A stretch of 38,726 nucleotides of DNA. Source: Marinitoga sp. 38H-ov (lineage in GTDB: Bacteria > Thermotogota > Thermotogae > Petrotogales > Petrotogaceae). The translations under genes were made by a program, and so were the position numbers. Location: the NCBI RefSeq assembly GCF_011057715.1, contig NZ_LNGH01000027.1, positions 1-38,726 on the forward strand, given 5' to 3'. This document shows, in pieces, positions 7,986 to 18,534 of the stretch; within the stretch, counting starts at the first letter, position 1, and every line of letters starts with the position of its first letter. The notes under the pieces were generated by a model that worked only from the letters and a program-made list of their open reading frames with translations, had not been told where the DNA came from and did not search any database.

Positions 7986-9062
7986 AGCATATTTAGCTAT
8001 ATTAATAGCTGCATTTATGTCTCTATCGTGTACTGTTCCGCATTTAGGACATTCCCATTGTCTTACATTCAAATTTTTTACTTTTGTATTTTTGTTTCCA
8101 CATACTGAACATATCTGACTTGATGCATAGAATCTGTCTATCTTTTTTAATTCAATACCATATCTTTTTATACTTTAATATTGTTATGAATTTGTTCCAT
8201 GATTGCCATTGTATTGACTTTGCAATATAATGATTTTTCAACATTCCTTTTACATTTAAATCTTCTATAGCTATTTTTCCAACTTGATTTTCGCTGACAA
8301 TTTTATATGTAGTTTTGTGGATCCAATCGTTTTTTATATTATTTATTTTTTCTATATATTTGGATAATTTAAGTCTTGCTTTTTCTTTATTTTTAGATCC
8401 TTTTTGTTTTTTAGATAATTGTCTGTATAATCTTTTTAATCTTCTCTCATATTTTTTTAACTCTGGAATACTATATTTTTCTCCATTACTTAATATAACA
8501 GTATTCTTAATACCTAAATCTATACCTAATATTTCTTTAGATTTGTTTTTAATTTCTACATCTGCAACTTCTATAACTATAGCAACATAATATTTATTTG
8601 TAGTTGTTTTTTCAAATGTAGCATTTTTTATTTTATATTCATTTGGTAATTTCCTATGAATACGAACTTTTATTCCTTCTTTAAATTTAGGTGATAACCA
8701 TATTTATTATTATCTTCTTTAATATATAATTGTATATGTTGTGGTATTGTTTGTCTATTTTTCTTTTTCTTAAATTTAGGATATTTACCTTGATTTTTAA
8801 AGGCTCTATCCAAATCTTTAAGTGTTTGTTGTAAAACCTGTAAATTTTTTTTGTTTAACAACGAATATTTATTTGTTTTCTTTAATTGTATCAAAACAGA
8901 TGCCCACATATAATAATTAGTAGGTTTATTAAGTTTTTTATACATTATATTGTTGTAGTTCAAAAAGAAGTTGTATATAAATCTTGTAGAACCAAAATGC
9001 TTATTTAATTTTTCTTTCTGTTCGTTCGTAGGGTAAATGCGAAATTTGTAAGTTTGAAGCAT
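7983..9062 (-). pseudogene. tnpB: Frameshifted tnpB (RuvC-like RNA-guided nuclease)
   Basis: About 360 codons in three frames. The first frame (9062 to about 8700) begins MLQTYKFRIYPTNEQ, the usual TnpB start. After a shift near 8700 come SPKFKEGIKVRIHRKLP and GIDLGIKN (RuvC-I Asp), IAIEDLNVKGM (RuvC-II Glu) and QWQSWNKF. After a second shift near 8170 come KIDRFYASSQICSVCG, the second Cys pair CPKCG and HDRDINAAINIA (RuvC-III Asp). All catalytic residues and the zinc ribbon survive, so the two frame breaks are the only obvious lesions. Sequencing error is possible, but tnpA is broken as well. The start at 9062 has AAGGAAG upstream. Confidence 0.85.
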
Positions 9063-9089
9063 TTTTATCACTTCCTTGAGACTTTATAT

Positions 9090-9445
9090 ATTCTTTAAGA
9101 ATTTCTAAGCACCGCCCACTGTTAAAAGACAATAACTTTTAGACCAAAAAGCAGACTTCCAAAGTTTATATACAAGGAAATTCTTTTTTGATAATTCTTG
9201 ATGAAGCACTTTTATACGCATTAATGAACTTAGATAATTCAGAATTAGGTTGAGCAGAAAACAAAACGTGTATATGGTCTTGATCGTGATTCCATTCTTT
9301 TAAGATATTTTTCTCCAATACGTTCAAAAATCTGTTTTAATCTCATTGAGATAGTATCATTAACAACTTTTCTTCTGTATTTAGTTACAAGAACTAAGTG
9401 GTAATTTAATTTAAAGATAGAATGATTATTTGTTTCCAAAATCAT
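9090..9445 (-). pseudogene. tnpA: Frameshifted tnpA (Y1 HUH transposase, IS200 type)
   Basis: The intact start (ATG 9445 after GAAGGTG) gives HSIFKLNYHLVLVTKYRRKVV and further helices, then the frame breaks near 9310. In the next frame are NHDQDHIHVLFSAQPN, containing the metal-binding HxH, and KFINAYKSASSRIIKKEF; a further break near 9175 leads to LWKSAFWSKSYCLLTVGGA, and another near 9105 to LEILKEYIKSQG, the region of the catalytic Tyr. At least three shifts, so it is a pseudogene. End coordinate approximate. Confidence 0.85.
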
Positions 9446-9523
9446 TTTTTCACCTTCAATATATATATTAACACTAATGTTATAACATAAGTGTACCAAA
9501 ATTGCAAATTCATCTCCGCCTTA

Positions 9524-11896
<2,373 letters not shown>

Positions 11897-11967
11897 AATA
11901 TACACCTCTTTTAGTTATTATACTACTTTTTTTCGCAAATGGGAAGTTATGAACCTAAAAAACATTA

Positions 11968-11994
11968 TGTTACAAAATGCTATATTTTTGTACA
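11968..11994. promoter_or_regulatory. Imperfect inverted repeat between the HTH gene and the peptide gene
   Basis: TGTTACAAAA (11968-11977), seven bases, TTTTTGTACA (11985-11994), near-complementary arms in the 199-bp divergent intergenic region. It lies upstream of both predicted promoters and is a plausible operator for the neighbouring HTH protein; no experimental or comparative support is available here. Confidence 0.4.
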
Positions 11995-12036
11995 GTTAGA
12001 ATAGATATATAATAAGAGTTTTAGAGGTTGTTAAAG

Positions 12037-12064
12037 TTGAATGTCATTTGTTTTAGTGTATAAT
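12037..12064 (+). promoter_or_regulatory. Promoter of the 52-aa peptide gene
   Basis: TTGAAT (12037-12042), 16-bp spacer, TATAAT (12059-12064), about 31 bases before the ATG at 12096. Confidence 0.7.
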
Positions 12065-12095
12065 ATAATTGAAAATTAGAAAGGAGCGTGATACT

Positions 12096-12254
12096 ATGAA
12101 AAAAATTACAAAAACAATCGTTATTTTAACTTTCTTATTCACTGTATTATTCTCAACTGTATCATTTGCCGGTCCTGATGATTATTCTGATTCCACAGAA
12201 ATAACTACAAATTCCGTTGTATTTACATTAAAGGCTTTTGATATAAATAAATAA
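12096..12254 (+). CDS. Small secreted peptide precursor (52 aa)
   Basis: A tiny gene with its own promoter, ribosome binding site (AAGGAG ten bases before the ATG) and terminator. Residues 1-25 form a textbook Sec signal peptide: MKK start, hydrophobic core, TVSFA before a likely cleavage. The remaining 27 residues begin GPDDYSDSTE and end with a hydrophobic/basic stretch (FTLKAFDINK); there is no Cys. It stands divergent to the TPR/HTH gene, the arrangement seen in peptide-pheromone systems; that role is a hypothesis. I chose 12096 over an upstream in-frame codon at 12069 because of the ribosome binding site. Confidence 0.75.
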   Translation: MKKITKTIVILTFLFTVLFSTVSFAGPDDYSDSTEITTNSVVFTLKAFDINK

Positions 12255-12275
12255 GGGGGATTCTCCCCTTTTTTT
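12253..12275 (+). terminator. Terminator of the 52-aa peptide gene
   Basis: AAGGGG / CCCCTT stem (12253-12258 with 12265-12270), 6-nt loop, followed by a run of T. It begins at the stop codon and isolates the peptide gene from the HD-GYP gene. Confidence 0.8.
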
Positions 12276-12290
12276 CTAGGTAGGTGAATT

Positions 12291-13613
12291 ATGAAAAAGG
12301 TTTTTCCCTTAGTTATAGCAATTTTAATATCTATAATTCTATATGGGAATTCAATTAATCCAAGTACTAATAATATAAGTACTACTGTTTTTATTATTTC
12401 TGTTTTTATATTTCTATCTATGTTAATAACTGTTATTATAGACAGATACACATTTAAAAGAAAGTATTTTGAAAAGGAAAAAGAATTATTAAGCCTTAAT
12501 TCTGAACTAGAAAAATCATATAAAAAAATTGAAAAATTGAATTCTTCTATTTTAAAAACTTTAGAATTATCTTCTTTTTTTGCTACTCCAAAATTAATGG
12601 AAAAAGATTTTGAAAAGAAGGTATTAGATTTATCTCTTGAAATTATAGAACCAGCAGAAAATGGTTCTATCTTTTTATTTGATAAAGATAATAATGCTAA
12701 AATGGTTTATGCTAAAGGATATGATTATTTAAAAATTAATGAGTTAGATTTAAAAACTTCAGAATTAATAATACCTGAAAATGCAAAAATTATATCTCAA
12801 ATTCATAATATTAATGCAAATACTATGTCAGAAGAAAAATTCGAAAAATTTAAGAAATATGGAGGAGATTTAAAAGAAACTTTAATTACTCCTATAGCCT
12901 TTAATAATGAAATTTTTGGAATTATTACTTTGGATATAAATAATGGTTCAGAAGCTTCTTTTGAAGATTATCATACAAAAATAATGGATTATTTCGGAAA
13001 AATGTTTGCTGGTTTCCTAAAAATGCTGAATTTCATTAAACAGGAAGGAAAATTTCACAAAGATATTGCTTTAACCTTAGTTAAAGCTTTAGAATATTAC
13101 GATAATTATACTAGAGGACATTCTGAAAGAGTTGCAAATTGGGCATCATTAATAGCAGAAAAAATGGGGTTTGATAAACAAAAAATTGAACATATTTATT
13201 GGGCTGGGGTATTACATGATATAGGTAAAATATTTGTTCCACAATCCATTTTAAATAAAGCCGCTAGATTAATACCAGAAGAATTTGAAAAAATAAAACT
13301 TCACCCTGTAAAAGGTGAAGAATTAATAAATAAGGTTGAAAACATGCAATATATATCCAAAATAATCAAACATCATCATGAACGATATGATGGAAAAGGT
13401 TATCCAGATGGATTAAGTGGAGAAAATATTCCAATTGAATCAAGAATATTAGCCGTGGTTGACAGTTTTGATGCAATGACTAGCGAAAGGCCTTATAAAA
13501 CTCCACTTTCAAAACAACAGGCTTTAGAAGAACTTAAAAGAATGTCTTGGAAACAATTTGACGGAAATATTGTTAATATATTTTATGACATAATAACAAA
13601 CTCCGAAGAATAA
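12291..13613 (+). CDS. Membrane GAF-HD-GYP protein, probable c-di-GMP phosphodiesterase
   Basis: Expected to hydrolyse c-di-GMP. The 440-residue protein has two N-terminal hydrophobic helices (about 4-20 and 31-52), a coiled coil (55-90), a GAF-like sensor domain (about 100-245) and an HD-GYP domain (about 255-435). The catalytic signature is complete: HD at 309-310, HHHE at 361-364, GYP at 370-372, then DSFDAMTSERPY. AGGTAGGTG lies before the ATG. The gene ends four bases from the convergent MFS gene, with no terminator between them, so the two transcripts probably overlap. Confidence 0.92.
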   Translation: MKKVFPLVIAILISIILYGNSINPSTNNISTTVFIISVFIFLSMLITVIIDRYTFKRKYFEKEKELLSLNSELEKSYKKIEKLNSSILKTLELSSFFATPKLMEKDFEKKVLDLSLEIIEPAENGSIFLFDKDNNAKMVYAKGYDYLKINELDLKTSELIIPENAKIISQIHNINANTMSEEKFEKFKKYGGDLKETLITPIAFNNEIFGIITLDINNGSEASFEDYHTKIMDYFGKMFAGFLKMLNFIKQEGKFHKDIALTLVKALEYYDNYTRGHSERVANWASLIAEKMGFDKQKIEHIYWAGVLHDIGKIFVPQSILNKAARLIPEEFEKIKLHPVKGEELINKVENMQYISKIIKHHHERYDGKGYPDGLSGENIPIESRILAVVDSFDAMTSERPYKTPLSKQQALEELKRMSWKQFDGNIVNIFYDIITNSEE

Positions 13614-13617
13614 TATT

Positions 13618-14799
13618 CTATGTTTTTGATTTTTTATACAAATTCAAGAATATTTCATCATCCAATATTGGTCTAAACATTATTTTCATTATAATTAGAG
13701 AAATAAAGTAAAAAGATGCACTTATTAAAAATAAATATGTATATCCATTAGAAATTACTGATAAATATCCAAAAACTAAAGCTGAAACTGATCTTGCTAT
13801 AAAATTAAGAAAGTTTCTTATACCACTGACTGTTGTGGTTTTATTTTTTGGGATATAACTCATTACAATAGTAGAAGAAACAGGATTTGTCATATTCATA
13901 AAAGAGAATCTTAATGCATATAATGCGGTAAAAATATATGGATCTCTAACAAAAGCAAAAGAAATCAAAAGAGGCACTACTAAAATATTCATAATCCACA
14001 TATAATTATACGCACCAAATCTTTTTGATATTTTAGAAGAAAATACTGATCCCAACGATGCTCCAAATTGAGCTATAGCAAGTGCTATACCAATCATTGT
14101 TGGTTGCATATTAAATAAATCTTTAAATATTACATTACCGAAATTGACAAATAACCCTGCGCCAAAACCTATTAAGAAAGTTCTTAATAAATGATACTTT
14201 AAAATATGTAATTGAGTTTTATCAAAGTCCCCTATATTAAATATATTTCTAATTCCTATATTATCTTTTTTACTCTCTTCAACTGATAACAAGAATATAT
14301 TTGAAGATAAATGAACAATTCCTGTTATTATCATAGCTGTACTTAACCCCAAAAAATCTCCAACTATTCCTCCTGTTAAATTTCCTAAAACTCCACTTCC
14401 CATAAATATTCCAAAATTATATCCGAAGGCTTTTCCCCTATTATCATGATTGGTTATATCAACAATCAATGAATCTAACAATAACATTCTAGAGGTCAAA
14501 AAACCACCATTTATTAAAGCTGTATATATTAAAACATTTTCTAACGGGAATATCACCCTTAGAAAAGTTATTGATGCAAAACTTATTGAAGATATTATTA
14601 ACATTAATTTCTTACCGTATTTATCTCCTAAAACACCTATAATTAATCCTAAAAAAGCTGAGCTTAACATTTCTAATGAAGTAATATGACTAATAAAAGT
14701 ATTGCTATATCCTATATCTCTTAGAAAAAGATTAAATACAATTCTATATGTTGATTGCGCCAAACTGCTTAAAAAAGTATAATACAATAATTTATACAT
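13618..14799 (-). CDS. MFS transporter
   Basis: A 393-residue, about 12-helix major facilitator. Motif A is recognisable as GVLGDKYGKKLMLI (about 60-73), and GNLTGGIVGDFLGL (about 137-150) matches the motif C region of exporters, which favours efflux. The start ATG at 14799 has GAGGTG upstream. Two copies of a 15-bp palindrome flank its predicted -10 box (14838-14843), so the gene is probably repressed by a TetR- or MarR-like protein encoded elsewhere. Substrate unknown. Confidence 0.87.
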   Translation of the reverse strand: MYKLLYYTFLSSLAQSTYRIVFNLFLRDIGYSNTFISHITSLEMLSSAFLGLIIGVLGDKYGKKLMLIISSISFASITFLRVIFPLENVLIYTALINGGFLTSRMLLLDSLIVDITNHDNRGKAFGYNFGIFMGSGVLGNLTGGIVGDFLGLSTAMIITGIVHLSSNIFLLSVEESKKDNIGIRNIFNIGDFDKTQLHILKYHLLRTFLIGFGAGLFVNFGNVIFKDLFNMQPTMIGIALAIAQFGASLGSVFSSKISKRFGAYNYMWIMNILVVPLLISFAFVRDPYIFTALYALRFSFMNMTNPVSSTIVMSYIPKNKTTTVSGIRNFLNFIARSVSALVFGYLSVISNGYTYLFLISASFYFISLIIMKIMFRPILDDEIFLNLYKKSKT

Positions 14800-14813
14800 T
14801 ATATCACCTCATG

Positions 14814-14828
14814 GTTAGTCTTACTAAC
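14814..14828. promoter_or_regulatory. Operator copy 1, GTTAGTcttACTAAC
   Basis: A perfect 6-3-6 palindrome just downstream of the predicted start of the MFS transcript. It matches copy 2 at 14856-14870 in 13 of 15 positions. Confidence 0.6.
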
Positions 14829-14837
14829 TATATATTT

Positions 14838-14843
14838 ATTATA
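14838..14843 (-). promoter_or_regulatory. -10 box of the MFS gene
   Basis: Minus-strand TATAAT between the two operator copies; the -35 region overlaps operator copy 2. Confidence 0.5.
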
Positions 14844-14855
14844 CTATAAAATTTA

Positions 14856-14870
14856 GTTAGTTTTATTAAC
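14856..14870. promoter_or_regulatory. Operator copy 2, GTTAGTtttATTAAC
   Basis: A near-palindrome starting 42 bases from copy 1 (about four helical turns), in the 135-bp divergent region between the MFS and MATE genes. It covers the -35 zone of the MFS promoter and lies upstream of the MATE -10 candidate (TATAAT near 14899). Confidence 0.6.
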
Positions 14871-14934
14871 AATTTTAAAATTTTATATGTTTAATGATAT
14901 AATAAATTGGGATTTTATATATGAGAGGTGAATT

Positions 14935-16293
14935 ATGGCAAAAGATCTTACAAGAGGCAGTATTTTTAAAGAGTTATTATTAATGTCTATACCTACTTCA
15001 ATAGGATTTACTTTCCAAATGATATATGATCTTGTTGATATATATTGGATAGGTATGATATCTAAAGAAGCAATCGCTGGTGTAGGTATTTTTTCTACAG
15101 TTTTTTGGGTTGTAGAAGCATTAAATGAAATAATAGGAGTTAGTTCTATATCTTTAATATCTCAAAATTATGGAAGAAAAGATATTAAAAAAACAAACTT
15201 AGCCATAGAACAAACAATCGCTTTTAAATTTTTTGTTGCTTTAATTGGATCTATATTTTTTGCTTTTTTCTTGGAACCAATATTACAAATTTTTGCTGAC
15301 GATACTGTTATTCAATATGGTTTAGATTATGGATATATAAGAGTGTTCTTTTTACCAATAATGTTTTCATCATTTTCTGTAAATACAGCACTAAGAAATA
15401 TCGGCGATTCCAAAACACCTATGAACATTATGATTTTTGCTAGTATATTAAATGTTTTATTAGATCCAATTTTAATCTTTGATAATATACCTTTTGTAAA
15501 TGTCCCTGGGTTTGGCCTTGGTATAAAAGGTGCTGCTATTGCTACAATTATTTCTCAAAGCATTGCATTTTTAATTGGATTTTATATCTTATTTAGTGGG
15601 AAAAGAGGTATAAAACCTTCAATAAAAGGGTTATTTAAACTTAATTGGGAAATAGATAAAAAATTGTTAACCATAGGTCTTCCAAATGGATTAGAAGTTT
15701 TTGCTAGACAAATGTCTATGACTATAATATTATATTTTATTTCTATTTTCGGCACATCAGTTGTTTCTGGTTATACTGTTGCTGGTAGAATATTCGGCCT
15801 CGCCTTTATGCCTTTAGTTGGTTTGTCAATGGGTGGCTCTGCTATTGTTGGTCAATCATTAGGCGCAGAAAAGATTGATAGGGCAGAAAAAACTGCTAAA
15901 ATTTCTGCTATTACAACAACTGCATTAACTTTAATCTTCATGATTATTGTATTCCTATTCTCAGAAAATATAATAGGATTATTTAGTAGTGATCCCGAGG
16001 TAATTAAATATGGATCTGAATTCTTAGTTTTTGGTTCCTTGGGATTATTATTTGTATCGTATGCTTTTGGTATAGGAATTGTATTTCCTGGTTCTGGATA
16101 TAATACCCCATACTTTTTCATGAGTCTTGGATCTAGATGGTTTGTTCAAATTCCATTATTATTTCTGTTTATAAACATAATGCATTTACCTGTATTGTGG
16201 GTATGGTTATCTTTTGTTTTTGGTGATTTATTTGAATTTGTTATCGCTATGTACTTTTACAAACAAGGAAAATGGAAATATAAGAGGGTGTAA
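14935..16293 (+). CDS. MATE family efflux transporter 1
   Basis: A 452-residue multidrug/toxin exporter of the MATE family, about 12 helices, working by Na+ or H+ antiport. It begins with the typical GSIFKELLLMSIPTSIGFTFQMIYDLVDIYWIG, and each half carries the family's internal repeat (DSKTPMNIM in the first, a PLVGLSMGGSAIVGQSLGA stretch in the second). GAGAGGTG precedes the ATG. It lies three bases from the pgeF-like gene and shares the divergent operator region with the MFS gene. Substrate unknown. Confidence 0.92.
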   Translation: MAKDLTRGSIFKELLLMSIPTSIGFTFQMIYDLVDIYWIGMISKEAIAGVGIFSTVFWVVEALNEIIGVSSISLISQNYGRKDIKKTNLAIEQTIAFKFFVALIGSIFFAFFLEPILQIFADDTVIQYGLDYGYIRVFFLPIMFSSFSVNTALRNIGDSKTPMNIMIFASILNVLLDPILIFDNIPFVNVPGFGLGIKGAAIATIISQSIAFLIGFYILFSGKRGIKPSIKGLFKLNWEIDKKLLTIGLPNGLEVFARQMSMTIILYFISIFGTSVVSGYTVAGRIFGLAFMPLVGLSMGGSAIVGQSLGAEKIDRAEKTAKISAITTTALTLIFMIIVFLFSENIIGLFSSDPEVIKYGSEFLVFGSLGLLFVSYAFGIGIVFPGSGYNTPYFFMSLGSRWFVQIPLLFLFINIMHLPVLWVWLSFVFGDLFEFVIAMYFYKQGKWKYKRV

Positions 16294-16295
16294 AA

Positions 16296-17099
16296 ATGAA
16301 AATTGGAAACTTTAACTTAAGCAAAAAAGAGGATTTAATGTACTTAACTATACCGACATTTGAAAAATTTAATTATTTATTCCATTTATTTACCACTAGA
16401 ATTCCAAATAATTTTGATTTAGGAACAAATACTAAAACTCCACTAGAAAAAATATATCGAAATTATGAACATTTAGCTAAAGTATTTAATTTAAATATTC
16501 ATGACTTTGTACTATCTAATCAAATACATGAAGACAACGTTTTAGTAATTGATGAGAGCTATAAGTCTAGTAATTTTTTATTCAATAGAACTGTAAAAAA
16601 CGCTGATGCATTAATTACAAATAAAAAAAATATAGTATTAATTACATTATATGCTGATTGTACTCCTATATATTTTTTTGATCCAAATAAAAAAGTTATT
16701 GGATTAGCTCATTCTGGCTGGAAGGGTACCATCAAAAAAATAGCAGAAAAAACTGTTAAAAAGATTATGAATATATACAATAGCAACCCAGAAGATATTT
16801 TAGTAGCGTTAGGTCCTTCTATTGGACCAAATAGTTTTGAAGTAAGAGAAGATGTAAAAAAAATATTTGAATATACATTCCCAAATAATTTAGATATTAT
16901 AAAGAAAAAAAATGATAAAAAATATCTAATTAATATTTGGAAAGCTATTGAATATACTCTTGTCAACGCTGGAATAAAAAAAGAAAATATTTTAAATTCA
17001 AATATTGATACTTATACCAATACAGACTTATTTTTCTCATATAGAAAAGAAAAAAAGACTGGAAGAATGGCAGCTATAATGGGTTTAATTGACAATTAA
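16296..17099 (+). CDS. pgeF: Peptidoglycan editing factor PgeF / YfiH-family laccase-domain protein
   Basis: Members remove wrongly incorporated residues from cell-wall precursors and were earlier called polyphenol oxidases or purine-nucleoside-active enzymes. The 267-residue product shows the full family core: SNQIHEDNV (metal His), LYADCTPIYFFDP (Cys), GLAHSGWKGT (His), ALGPSIGPNSFEV and the C-terminal FFSYRKEKKTGRMAAI. The three metal-site residues His-Cys-His are present. It sits between two MATE genes, three bases after the first and 49 bases before the second. Confidence 0.93.
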   Translation: MKIGNFNLSKKEDLMYLTIPTFEKFNYLFHLFTTRIPNNFDLGTNTKTPLEKIYRNYEHLAKVFNLNIHDFVLSNQIHEDNVLVIDESYKSSNFLFNRTVKNADALITNKKNIVLITLYADCTPIYFFDPNKKVIGLAHSGWKGTIKKIAEKTVKKIMNIYNSNPEDILVALGPSIGPNSFEVREDVKKIFEYTFPNNLDIIKKKNDKKYLINIWKAIEYTLVNAGIKKENILNSNIDTYTNTDLFFSYRKEKKTGRMAAIMGLIDN

Positions 17100-17148
17100 A
17101 TTTATATATGATATAATAATTAGCAAACCGAACAATAAGGAGGATATT

Positions 17149-18507
17149 ATGTCGCAGAAAAATAATAAGGTTGATATATTTAATCACTCCATTATTATGT
17201 CATTATTTCTTTTAGGATGGCCAATGATTGTCTCTAATTTAATGCAAACTATGTATAATATTGTTGATGCATACTTTTTGGGAAAAGTGGGCAAAATTGA
17301 ATTTTCGGCTACAACAATAACCTGGCCATTAATCTTTGTTTTTATTGCTTTTACTATAGGTTTTTCAAATGCTACTGTATCTTTAGTATCTCAATACACA
17401 GGGGCAAAAAACAAAAAAATGTCTCAAAAAACATCTGGTCAAGCATATTTAGTTGCTATAATTTTAGGATTTACTTTAGCTTTAATGGGTATTTTAGTTT
17501 CAGATAAAGTTATTTCCTTAGTTACAGATGAAAGCAGTAAAGAAGTAATTCCATATGCTATAAAATACTTTAATATAATTATGATTGGTATGCCTTTTGC
17601 ATTTTTATTTAATATTTCTAGCTCTATCTTAAGAGGTTGGGGCGACTCAAAATTCTCTATGCATATGATGTTTTATTCAACATTATTAAATACAATTTTA
17701 GATCCTATTATGATTTTTGGATTTGGTCCAATACCTAAAATGGGTGTAGTGGGTGCAGCTTGGGCAACAACAATTTCAAGAATATTTATTGGTTTAACAT
17801 CATCTTATCTTGTTTTCAAGGGAGAAAGAGAATTTAAGGTACATTTAGAAGACTTAAAAACTGATTGGAATATTATAAGAAAAATATTTGTTATAGGATT
17901 TCCAGGTTCTTTAAGTCATACAATTACATCTTTAGGATTTGTAGTTATTATGGGTTTTGTTTCAGCATTTGGCCCTTCTGTTGTAAGTGCATATGGAATT
18001 GGTAATAGAATAATAAATTTAATTACAATGATTTCATTTGGTATAAGTGCTGCTGTTACTACTATGATTGGTCAATTTTTAGGTGCTAATCAAATTAATA
18101 ATGCAGAAAAAACTGTTAGAACTGCTTTTGTCATAAACTTTACAATTGTCGCTTTTTTAAGCACATTAACTTTTTTGTTTGGATCACATTTAACCAAGTT
18201 TTTTATTAATGAACCTGAAGTAATTGAAATTGGTAATATCTTTTTTAAATATGTATCATTCTCTCTTCCTTTTTTTGCATCTATGGGAGTTTTTGTAAAT
18301 ACATTAATCGGAGCAGGACGAACTGGTCAATCAATGATTGTTGATATTGCGAGATTATGGGGCATTAGAGTTCCGTTAATAGCAATTATGGCAAAAAGTT
18401 GGGGATTCATGGGAATATTTTATGCTATGATAATTAGTAATATTTTGGCATTAATAATTGCGTGGTTATTTGTTAGATTCGGAAATTGGAAAAAAGCTAT
18501 TATATAA
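17149..18507 (+). CDS. MATE family efflux transporter 2
   Basis: A second MATE exporter, 452 residues, about 12 helices, distinct from the first copy. Family features include LFLLGWPMIVSNLMQTMYNI near the start, SILRGWGDSKFSMHM in the first half and a matching SFGISAAVTTMIGQFLGA in the second. I chose the ATG at 17149, which has AAGGAGG five bases upstream; an earlier in-frame start at 17089 would overlap pgeF and lacks a ribosome binding site. The gene ends at a bidirectional terminator. Substrate unknown. Confidence 0.92.
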   Translation: MSQKNNKVDIFNHSIIMSLFLLGWPMIVSNLMQTMYNIVDAYFLGKVGKIEFSATTITWPLIFVFIAFTIGFSNATVSLVSQYTGAKNKKMSQKTSGQAYLVAIILGFTLALMGILVSDKVISLVTDESSKEVIPYAIKYFNIIMIGMPFAFLFNISSSILRGWGDSKFSMHMMFYSTLLNTILDPIMIFGFGPIPKMGVVGAAWATTISRIFIGLTSSYLVFKGEREFKVHLEDLKTDWNIIRKIFVIGFPGSLSHTITSLGFVVIMGFVSAFGPSVVSAYGIGNRIINLITMISFGISAAVTTMIGQFLGANQINNAEKTVRTAFVINFTIVAFLSTLTFLFGSHLTKFFINEPEVIEIGNIFFKYVSFSLPFFASMGVFVNTLIGAGRTGQSMIVDIARLWGIRVPLIAIMAKSWGFMGIFYAMIISNILALIIAWLFVRFGNWKKAII

Positions 18508-18534
18508 TCCAGGAAATTACTCCTGGATTATTTT
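18506..18534. terminator. Bidirectional terminator between MATE 2 and the SBP-HD-GYP gene
   Basis: A perfect 9-bp stem (18506-18514 with 18521-18529), 6-nt loop, followed by ATTTTTA on the plus strand. It overlaps the stop codons of both convergent genes. Confidence 0.8.

Noticed and set aside
8315-8590. 91-codon plus-strand frame within the IS element
   Set aside because: Antisense shadow of the tnpB remnant, whose RuvC motifs lie on the minus strand.
12096-12254. Toxin of a type I toxin-antitoxin pair
   Set aside because: The 52-aa product has a clear cleavable signal peptide and a polar mature part rather than a single membrane helix, and no overlapping antisense promoter was seen.
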